In this document: positions 1 to 5,823 of the stretch, one piece after another
Numbering within the stretch: position 1 is the stretch's first letter
How the letters are laid out: each line of letters starts with the position of its first letter
Assembly: GCA_003556865.1 (NCBI GenBank)
Contig: PWQF01000057.1
Coordinates: 1 to 5,823 of the forward strand
Source of the DNA: Elusimicrobiota bacterium
GTDB taxonomy: Bacteria > CG03 > SLGR01 > PWQF01
DNA length: 5,823 nucleotides
Reading direction: 5' to 3'
Notes under the pieces: generated by a model
What the model was told of the DNA's origin: nothing
What the model saw: the letters and a program-made list of their open reading frames with translations, nothing else
Database searches by the model: none
Program-made: the position numbers and the translations under genes

Positions 1-3000
1 ACGGCACTGTGGAGCGTGTCGGGATAGAGCTGGACATATCTTCCGGCCGCCTGTCACATATCTCTTCCGATGAGCTGCCTGAGCATAAGGTGATGTATGA
101 GGAGCCTAAAGAGCTACTGGCGCATCTGGATTATGAGGGTATTGATATACAGTTTACGGAAAAGGGAAGCATCAGCCTGGATAGCCTCTTGAAGTGGGCC
201 CTTGGGGCCTTAGGGGTACGCGCGGCAGGTACGCTCCTTCTTTCAGGCGCCTTTACCGGTCTGGATTCTCTTTTTACATACGGCGCAGCAGCTCTCCCCG
301 GGTTTTTCCTTTATTCCTTTCTTAACAGCCGGCATATATATTCTGCCCGGACAGCGGATATCGCGCCGGTAAGTGAAAGGGGTGAAGGATCTTTATTTTC
401 TGAAGAAGTCTTATCTGCCCTGCTTTCTTCCGATAGTGACCCGCTTCTTTCTCCTGAAATAAAATTAAGAAAAAGAGCTGATATCTCTCCCTCTTCCTTA
501 AGCTACTATAATTATAATATTTTTGATCTCGCTCACGACTATTCTAAACCCGGCAGATTTCCCGGGGAAACTGAGTATTATATGCCCGGCCGTGAAAGAG
601 GGTTATATGATTATCAAAAAAAGATAAGCCCCGCTGCTATCTCCACCAGACCTGACCTGGGGGAAGTTATAAATAAGATGAAGGAATCCGGGCTTGAAGA
701 ATCAGATATTTACAGGGCGCTTGAGATTATTCTGCGGGAACTTTCTTTTGATTCCTCCTTGAAGGCAGATGAAGAAACTGTAGAAAAGATTTTAAAGGAA
801 AACGAAATAACTCTTTCAGAAAAGCAGAAAAAAGAAATCTCTTTTATAATTACCCTTACCAAAGAAACCCATCCCCTGGTCGATACTTTAAGAGAAGAGC
901 TGGATAAAGGCAAAATCCTGGTGGGATCCCGGCTTCATTTAATTGTGGACCTGCTGATAAGAGAACTTGAGAAGAACCCTTTCCAGGAAGTTACGGTTGA
1001 GTACATAGAAGAATTTCTTAAACAAAATAACCTGGCCTTATCGGCTGCAAACAGAATATATTTTTACCGGGAGCTTCTCGGGCTGGAGCTTAAAGAAGAA
1101 TTATGGGAGTTTGACCTTAATAAGATAGGAGCGGTTAATGATATCGCGCGGGAGCTGGATAAGGCCTACAGCCAAATTACAAAAAAAGATTTTAAGGATA
1201 TGGGCTTTGAAAATATCCTCCGAGTGGCGGGGCTGAGGGCGCTGCCGGGAATGGATAAGCCTTTTTCTGAACTAAATCCGGAAAATGATTTTTACCGCTG
1301 GCTGAAGGATAGGGGGGATGAAGAACTCTTTAACCGGCTTATGGAAATTAAAAAGCCTCTTAACAGCATAACCGCAAGAGACCTTAAGGATTATAATTTT
1401 AAAAGGATTCTTGTGGAATATGTAAATGAAATGAAACTTCTGGATTCCGTGGAAGAATACGGGCTCAAAGCTTTAACCGATATGGCCAGGGAGCATAACC
1501 GCAAAACCAACCTGGAACCTTTATTGCCGGCCATTATGGATTCAGACTCAAATCTTTATCCTAAATATGATGGCCTGGCTCCAATATTTTTTGAGGAAGG
1601 CCGTTTAAGGCGGGAATGGATTGAAGATAAACAGAGCCGCACCCAGATTTTTTCTCTTTTATCTGACCTGCTCAGGGGAAATTATGCTCCCCTGGGCCGT
1701 GCAGTACTTAAAGAGGGGGAGATAATTGACCTTATAACGGAAAAAGAAAAATCAGCTTCAATCTTTACAGAGACTTCACTTTTTTTCCTTTTATCTGTCC
1801 ATCCTTCAATATGGGAGGATATTTTCCGCCATCCCGGTTTTTTAAATTCTCTTAAATCTAAATCTGAAGCTAACCAATTTTATTCTTTTGTATGCGGAAA
1901 CCATTACGGCATGAGCAATCCCCTCCTTTCCCTTATGGCCTCTATGCCTGAAAAAGGAATTGAAATTTTCCGTCAAATTGATTTTAACCGTATTTTCATT
2001 GATAAAGACCAGGCTTATGCAGATTCAATAATTACTCTTGCCGGGGAACTGCTTCAAAATCATAAGCTTTTTAAGGCAGGAAAAATTCCTGCGGAAGTAA
2101 TAAATATTTTTTCTGATTTCGGTTTTACGGACGAAAATGGCACCCTTCTTTTAGATAAGATACTTAATCACCCTGATGAAACCCAGATTTTCTCTGTTAT
2201 GCTCAGTTTTGCCGGAGCCGAAGCCGCTTTAGCTTTATTTCTTCATCAAAATGATATTTTTATAGATTCGGCAGGAGAGGAAGAAAAAATAAATTCTCTT
2301 TATATGCTTTCAAAATCAATACCTTATGCGGCCGGAGCCGATATTGAAAAAGGGCAGGCGGTTATACTGGACTCTAATTTTCCCCTGGAAAAGCTTAAAG
2401 AAGAGGAACTTGTAAGGCTTAAAGAACAACTGTTTAGCCTGGGGACCTGGCAGATATATTCTAACCTGCTTCAATTTGATAATATAAGAGAGAAGCTCTT
2501 GAGGATGGTTAACTATATTTCTTCCGAGGAAAAATATTCTGATTTTATACAGGACTTTTTTAAGAATTTCTCTAATTTTCTTCAGGCATCTATGGTACTT
2601 AATCAGTTTTATGAAAAGGACCCCCTGCTGGTTGAGGCCATTCTCAGCTCTCCTGATATTTTTCTTGCTTTATCAATGCCCGGTGTAGCTGAAAACCTGG
2701 CAGTAGCCCTGCCCGGAATCTCGGAAGTGACTGAGGTGAAAGCGGATGGTGAATCAGTCCGTTTAGAGGTTGCTGAGTCAGCCCGGCAAACAGTTTCATA
2801 TTTTATAACCCCTGACGGAAGCTTGAAACTAGATAAGATTCTGGAACCTTCAGACCAGGATGAGGGAAGCTTTTCCGATTTAGCTGCCCTTGAAGCTGTT
2901 TTGGGTGGTATGGTGGATATTCCTTCTCAGATGACCAATGCCCATATATTTAGCTTATTAAGCCACGTGGCTGTTTTAAATCCGGATTTTGGCGAATTTA

Positions 3001-5823
3001 TAATAAAAGATTACAGTGACTTAAACCGGTTTTATGAGTTTTTAAATGAGAATCCCCAGCGAGAAGAGAACCTTATTAACCTCTCCCGGGTTCTTAAAAT
3101 TTTTAAAACAAAAACAGAGCGGATGGATAGGGAAATTGAGAGGTTGGAGAGGAGTATAGGTTCTGAGATAAAAGATGGCGCTCAAAAGGCTTCCAGGTGG
3201 AGGGAGCTTAGGTGGTATATGTCCGGCTACAGGGATGAGTCTTTAAGTGAAGAAGAGTTAAAAAACCTGGATACTTATATACAGGAAATTACAGATGAGC
3301 TCTCTGAGTCGGGGCAGTATCTGGAATATATGCATCTGGTGGAAAAGAGAATTAAATTTGAAGAGGTACGCCTGTTTTTCTTTACCCCGGTCCGGGGGGA
3401 TTTCAAGAGAAACCTAATTAAGGATTCAGGCCGCCACCAGGCAATAATAGACGGCACAAACGCTTTTTATTTTTATTCCGGATTTATGGATATATTATCT
3501 CAAAACGATGAGCTGGCATATAAACTGCTGGATATGAAAGTGCCTGCTGAAATACTGGATATGCAGGTTTACGATCAGGAGAATCATCCCCGGGGGATGA
3601 CTCTTAAGGAGTGGATGGTTTATTATTCCCCGGACCCCGGCAGGGCCCAGCTGTTCAGCCATTACCTTACCTGTAATTTAGTGGATATGTATCAGAGTTC
3701 TCCGGATATATTGAAAATACTTCCCTATATAATAGAGCATATGCAGGAATTTCTTATTGTCTACGAGGTTTTTATGAAGGTTCCTATGAAAGAGGAGAGT
3801 ATGCTTCACTTTTTAAAACATATGGAAGAAATTTTTGATACCAGAAAAAACCTGGAGAGGATCCAGGTCTTTGCTCCTGCAATATCTATTTTTACCGACC
3901 TGGTTGACAGGGGGGTAATAAAAGGAGAAGAAGTGACTCTGGACGGAGTTAAAGATAGTTCTATTGAACTTTTAATTAAGAGCCTCTGCAGCCGGAAAAC
4001 TCCGGGGGAGTACAGAGACTGGATAAGAGAGGACCTGGTAAGCGTGCTCAGGCAGGAGGGAAATCTTTCCCCCTCTCTTTTCCTGGAAGTCTTTCTTATG
4101 AGGCTTGGATGGTCCCGGTTTAAGGAATGGCAGAATATTCTCCTTAAGGCTGCCGTAGGCCGCCAGGGTCCAAGGGCCGGCTTTTACTTATTTAAGCCCG
4201 CCCTTCTTAAAAGAGCATACAAATTTATGAGAAAGCTGGATGTGGACCGCAAGGAAAACGAAGAGCATTTTGCTCTTTCCCTGCTGGCCGCCCAGCAGAT
4301 GATGCATCACAGCCCCCGCCTGGATGAGACTTTCTATCCCGGATGGCACCGGCGTCATCTTTTTTACTCAAATGCTGTGCATAAAGTTGATAACCCCTGG
4401 AATAACGCTTTCTTCAGCCCACTCTTTGATCTTCTGGGCCTTATGCCCCTGGCGTATGCTTCCGAGTTCGGGCATGCCCTGGGAAGCAGGCTGAAAAGCA
4501 GATATGCCAATTATGAGTTTCAGGACAGGATACAGGTCCTTGTGGGCAGGCTAAGTGAGTCTAAGGTGATTGAAACAGCCTGGGAGTCGGCATCTCTTGT
4601 GAGGGAGTTTGCTGAAGAAGTATTTACGGTCACTGATAATTCCGGGGAAATGGTTTACCAGGAACAGGTGCTTAAGGTTCTTAAATCCTTTATAGGCACA
4701 AAAAGAAGGTATAAGGAAATAGCTGATATTATAGAAAATAGAAAAAATCCGGCCGAAGCCTGGAACAGGCTTAAGTTTGCTGAAAAATACAGCATAGGAC
4801 TTATCTTATTAAAGAGCCCGCTTGAGCCTGAAAAAGGGTCTCGCCTGTACCGGCTCAGGGAAATGAGTCTTAAGGCCAGGGAAATTGCGGTAAAAGACCT
4901 TTCTTCAAAGCTGGGGGTTATGCTTCTTTCAATTATGGGCTCCCTTTCTTTTAAAGATGTTCCTATACCAGGTCACGATAGGTTTGAAGAGGTGGAAGAT
5001 GTTCATATAATGGCGGAGGTTATTTCAAGGGACGTGGCCGTTAAGCTGGTTGATCTTGCTATAAAGACAGATGTCAGCGGAGAAGCTTTTCCCTTTCTGG
5101 TTGCCAGGTTTATGGAATGGTTTCTTGAGACCCTTGTCCAGAAAGAGATAAACCAGTGGCAGCCCGCGGCCGAACTTGTGGATAGCGTTGACGAAGAAAT
5201 GGTGCTTGGCTGGATTGAGGCCGGAGCGGCGGAAGGTGTAGTTTCCCGGGGCCCGGGGCCGGTTATGGGTTTCAGGTCTGTCTGGGAATTATGCAGGGAT
5301 ACCGGCAGAAACATATCCGCCCTTTTAGAGAATTCCCAGTGGACTTCTAAACTTCCCCTTATGGTTTACCGCCTGCCCCTGGGTATAATCAATCTCAGCG
5401 CGGCCGCCTTAAGAATTCCTTATATGACAGTAAATAGAATACGCCTTGGAATTTTAAGCGGACGTTTTAACTATTTGCTCTCTCTGCCGGCTTTTCTGTC
5501 TGCTGCCTTCGCTATATTTGGATATGAGGAAAAAGAGCTTTCTTTCAGCAACGAAGGAACTGAAAAAGAGATAGAGTCCAGGGGCTATAGCGATATAATA
5601 GAAACAATGGATAAAGAATTGAAAAATGCGGCTCCGGAGGAAAAAAAGCACCTGCTGAGGGAAATATGGCTTGATGCAGCCGGTGAAAAAGAGCTTCCCG
5701 ACTGGTTAAGCCGTGTGCCGGATATTATTTACCAGATAACTGAATTATTAAAAACCATGCCGGATATAGACCGGCAGGAAAGGTTAGATATAGCCGAACA
5801 AATTTGGGCTGATATCACCCGGG
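1..5823 (+). CDS. Giant protein of unknown function, internal fragment (open at both ends)
   Basis: One frame stays open over the full window: 1,940 complete codons from base 3 to base 5822, with no stop. Bases 1-2 (AC) cannot end a stop codon, so the frame is open to the left as well. The first ATG is residue 31, but the 30 codons before it look equally coding and no convincing ribosome binding site precedes it, so the true start is probably upstream. The product is rich in Leu, Glu, Lys, Ile, Phe and Tyr, mostly alpha-helical, and has only four cysteines (C631, C1224, C1329, C1764). It has two hydrophobic regions likely to meet a membrane (62-107 and 1784-1841), a coiled coil near 1027-1124 and several diverged internal repeats. 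I see no Walker A, protease, nuclease or glycosidase signature that would support an enzyme call. By style it resembles the giant proteins reported from Omnitrophota, so a surface, attachment or scaffold role is possible but is inference. No frameshift, intron or alternative-code stop is seen. Confidence 0.96.
3..185 (+). other. Acidic, strand-prone segment before the membrane helices (residues 1-61)
   Basis: The first 61 visible residues are acidic and alternate polar and hydrophobic positions, for example VERVGIELDISSG and GIDIQFTEKGSISLD. This suggests beta strands, unlike the helical body further on. It may be the end of a globular module whose larger part lies to the left of the window. 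It ends with the first copy of a motif that recurs near residues 708-721 and 934-947, placed directly against the first hydrophobic helix. No domain family is recognised. Confidence 0.5.
186..332 (+). other. Probable pair of transmembrane helices (residues 62-110)
   Basis: Residues 62-86 and about 89-107 form two hydrophobic stretches separated by a short turn around G86, L87 and D88. They contain many Leu, Ala, Gly and Phe residues. The only charges in the 46-residue core are K64, R73 and D88. The pair is long enough to cross a membrane twice as a hairpin. It is the most hydrophobic part of the fragment. The segment after it carries several Arg residues (R110, R116, R126 and the KLRKR cluster at 153-157), which under the positive-inside rule would favour the cytoplasm, but topology cannot be fixed without the missing N-terminus. 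Confidence 0.65.
357..662 (+). other. Ser/Tyr/Pro-rich low-complexity linker (residues 119-220)
   Basis: About 100 residues after the membrane pair are rich in Ser, Tyr, Pro, Gly and Asp and lack the regular hydrophobic spacing of helices. They include serine clusters (LLSSDSD and SPSSLSYYNYN), a basic patch KLRKR and a Tyr/Gly/Pro stretch ending near MPGRERGLYDY. This is what a disordered or extended tether between a membrane anchor and a large folded body looks like. Codon use stays like that of the neighbouring parts and the frame is unbroken, so it is a real part of the protein and not a misread spacer. Confidence 0.55.
2700..2843 (+). other. Beta-prone island inside the helical body (residues 900-947)
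   Basis: Between helical stretches, residues 904-945 switch to alternating Val/Leu and polar residues with Gly-rich turns (for example VTEVKADGESVRLEVAE and TVSYFITPDGSLKL). This predicts three or four short beta strands. The preceding MPG and ALPG turns suggest a domain boundary. The island ends with the third copy of the G-[ST]-[IL]-x-L-D motif. It could be a small inserted beta hairpin or sheet, or a diverged carbohydrate- or protein-binding insert. No family is recognised. Confidence 0.45.
3033..3836 (+). repeat. Pair of aligned ~25-residue helical units (residues 1011-1034 and 1254-1278)
   Basis: The segments starting at Y1011 (bases 3033-3104) and Y1254 (bases 3762-3836) align with one single-residue gap. 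Both follow the pattern Y-E-[FV]-[LF]-x3-P-x-[RK]-E-E, then [LM]-[IL]-x-[LF]-x-[RK]-x-[LM], and end in I-F. The invariant positions include Tyr, two Glu pairs, Pro and the final Ile-Phe. They start 243 residues apart, the same distance that separates the NQFY copies at N624 and N867. The first unit overlaps the NRFYEFL copy of the aromatic signature, so the two repeat families are probably the same unit seen at different degrees of decay. Confidence 0.5.
3081..3374 (+). other. Probable coiled coil / long helical hairpin (residues 1027-1124)
   Basis: Residues 1027-1070 are highly charged with hydrophobic residues spaced three and four apart (around MDREIERLERSIGSEI), as in a coiled coil. A turn near MSGYRDESLS (about 1075-1084) is followed by a second long charged helix up to about 1124. 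The two could pair as an antiparallel hairpin. It separates the fourth N-x-F-Y copy from the fifth. Such segments commonly serve as spacers or oligomerisation arms, but nothing here shows a partner. Confidence 0.5.
4266..4484 (+). other. Histidine-rich segment and hydrophobic helix with SEFGHALG (residues 1422-1494)
   Basis: Seven histidines fall within 70 residues: H1422, H1435, H1436, H1449, H1452, H1460 and H1491. Elsewhere His is sparse. Asp and Glu residues (D1440, E1441, D1464, D1476, E1488) lie between them, so a metal site is conceivable. The segment then enters a hydrophobic helix at about 1470-1486 that runs into SEFGHALGSR. This resembles the zinc-protease motif HExxH in the form HEFGHALG, but the first His is replaced by Ser (S1487), so a catalytic zincin is not supported. 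A degenerate or non-catalytic relative, or chance, remain possible. Confidence 0.35.
5352..5525 (+). other. Second hydrophobic region, possible membrane helices (residues 1784-1841)
   Basis: Residues 1784-1806 are hydrophobic with a central Arg (R1790). After a basic stretch (R1804, R1812, R1814, R1821), residues 1824-1841 form a cleaner hydrophobic helix, LLSLPAFLSAAFAIFGY, followed at once by acidic charges (EEKEL). The second helix is a fair transmembrane candidate and the first may be interfacial. The basic residues between them suggest that the connecting loop faces the cytoplasm if both insert. With the pair at 62-107, this would put most of the visible body, about 1,670 residues, between two membrane-contacting regions. 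Confidence 0.45.
5628..5819 (+). repeat. Two-copy P-[ED] ... E-x-I-W-x-D-[AI] helical unit at the right edge
   Basis: Residues 1876-1893 contain P1878 and the helix end REIWLDAA. Residues 1919-1939 contain P1920 and the helix end EQIWADIT. Both begin with Ala or Met, then Pro and an acidic residue, continue with charged helix, and end in I-W-x-D (W1889 and W1935, 46 residues apart). The two differ by about two residues in helix length. A tandem array of roughly 45-residue units may therefore start here and continue beyond the window. Confidence 0.4.

Larger units (their letters stand above)
153..2843 (+). repeat. Three-copy motif F-[TI]-x(2-3)-G-[ST]-[IL]-x-L-D-x-[IL]-L
   Basis: The same short motif occurs at residues 51-63 (FTEKGSISLDSLL, bases 153-191), 708-721 (FTDENGTLLLDKIL, bases 2124-2165) and 934-947 (FITPDGSLKLDKIL, bases 2802-2843). 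Each copy reads as a strand, a Gly-centred turn, a short strand and the start of a helix. The last two share the six-residue pattern L-x-L-D-K-I-L apart from one position. A weaker fourth candidate is IKGEEVTLDGV at about 1306-1316. The motif probably marks a recurring junction between modules. It resembles the turn of an EF-hand but lacks the metal-binding residues at positions 1 and 12. Confidence 0.5.
675..4235 (+). other. Long alpha-helical body with diverged repeats (residues 225-1411)
   Basis: From residue 225 the sequence becomes a run of amphipathic helices with charged faces (Glu, Lys, Asp, Arg) and Leu/Ile/Phe/Tyr faces, broken by short loops often marked by Pro, Asn or Gly. This pattern resembles alpha-solenoid proteins of the HEAT, ARM or TPR kind, which act as scaffolds or binding surfaces. 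I could not fit it to the consensus of any one of those families. Within the body, a beta-prone island and a coiled coil interrupt the helices. The repeat signatures listed in separate entries fall mostly here. A scaffold or adhesion role is inference. Confidence 0.55.
1050..4430 (+). repeat. Recurrent N-x-[FI]-Y aromatic helix signature, six or more diverged copies
   Basis: A short signature of Asn, any residue, Phe or Ile, Tyr, usually followed two residues later by another aromatic, recurs in the helical body. Copies are NRIYFYRELL (N350, base 1050), NDFYRWL (N428, base 1284), NQFYSFV (N624, base 1872), NQFYEKD (N867, base 2601), NRFYEFL (N1008, base 3024) and NAFYFYSGFM (N1153, base 3459). 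A seventh, weaker copy is NAFFSPLF (N1468, base 4404). Most are followed by a polar or NP/DP loop and a second Leu-rich helix. Spacing is irregular (78, 196, 243, 141, 145 and 315 residues), so these are old, diverged units rather than a recent tandem array. Confidence 0.5.

Noticed and set aside
93..95. ATG at residue 31 as the gene start
   Set aside because: The 30 codons before it are open and similar in character to those after it, and no properly spaced ribosome binding site precedes it. The frame probably starts outside the window.
710..913. Minus-strand open frame of 67 codons
   Set aside because: It lies antisense to the continuous + strand frame, its product is a Ser-rich composition typical of reverse-read Glu/Lys/Leu codons, and it has no recognisable domain.
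2124..2165. EF-hand calcium site in FTDENGTLLLDKIL
   Set aside because: With Gly at loop position 6, position 1 would be Phe rather than Asp and position 12 would be Lys rather than Glu. The third copy of the motif lacks these residues too.
2211..2341. Exact 11-base direct repeat gccggagccga at 2211 and 2331
   Set aside because: Both encode Ala-Gly-Ala in the same frame in a helix-rich region. It is short and isolated with no flanking similarity, so it is probably codon bias.
3275..3457. Minus-strand open frame of 60 codons
   Set aside because: It is antisense to the coiled-coil part of the giant gene, short, without a family resemblance, and best explained as a shadow.
3584..3600. Perfect 8-base inverted repeat (tcatcccc g ggggatga)
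   Set aside because: The loop would be a single base, there is no T tract, and it lies in the middle of the coding frame. Neither a terminator nor an operator is supported.
4461..4484. Active zinc metalloprotease (HExxH)
   Set aside because: The first His is Ser (S1487), so the metal-binding pair is incomplete. Reported only as a possible decayed motif.
5003..5314. Minus-strand open frame of 103 codons
   Set aside because: It is the longest antisense frame, but it falls in the GC-rich part of the giant gene, where chance open frames are more likely, and its Ser/Thr-rich product shows no domain.
5454..5651. Minus-strand open frame of 65 codons with a hydrophobic N-terminal part
   Set aside because: The hydrophobicity mirrors the membrane-helix codons of the + strand frame (residues 1824-1841). 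It is antisense within a continuous coding frame and not supported as a gene.

Overview
The whole 5.8 kb window lies inside one very large protein-coding gene on the + strand. The reading frame whose codons begin at base 3, 6, 9 and so on runs for 1,940 codons, from the left edge to the right edge, with no TAA, TAG or TGA. The other two forward frames hit stops within the first 80 bases. Neither the start codon, the stop codon nor any intergenic DNA is in the window, so it shows no promoter, ribosome binding site, terminator, RNA gene, mobile element or CRISPR array. Residue n of the visible fragment begins at base 3n, and this numbering is used throughout.

The visible fragment is about 220 kDa. 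Region by region it reads as follows: a short acidic, strand-prone stretch (residues 1-60); a strongly hydrophobic pair of probable membrane helices (62-107); a Ser/Tyr/Pro-rich linker (119-220); a long mostly alpha-helical body with diverged internal repeats (about 225-1410), which contains a beta-prone island (904-945) and a probable coiled coil (1027-1124); a histidine-rich segment followed by a hydrophobic helix (1422-1494); a further helical region (1495-1783); a second hydrophobic region (1784-1841); and a charged tail in which a new tandem unit seems to begin (1876-1939). I recognise no enzyme domain and see no Walker A motif, so no function can be assigned from motifs.

The internal repeats are the main positive evidence about how the protein is built. 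An N-x-[FI]-Y type aromatic signature recurs at least six times. A motif of the form F-[TI]-x(2-3)-G-[ST]-[IL]-x-L-D-x-[IL]-L occurs three times, and other pairs of segments align over about 25 residues. This suggests a giant helical scaffold or surface protein that grew by duplication and divergence.

The organism is probably a mid-GC bacterium, because there are no introns, Ile ATA and Arg AGG/CGG codons are frequent, and local GC varies strongly. Giant, membrane-segment-containing, poorly annotated proteins of this sort are known mainly from candidate phylum Omnitrophota (OP3), where they have been linked to attachment to and predation on other cells. That assignment is an inference from gene style, not from a marker gene, and I hold it at roughly 40 percent.
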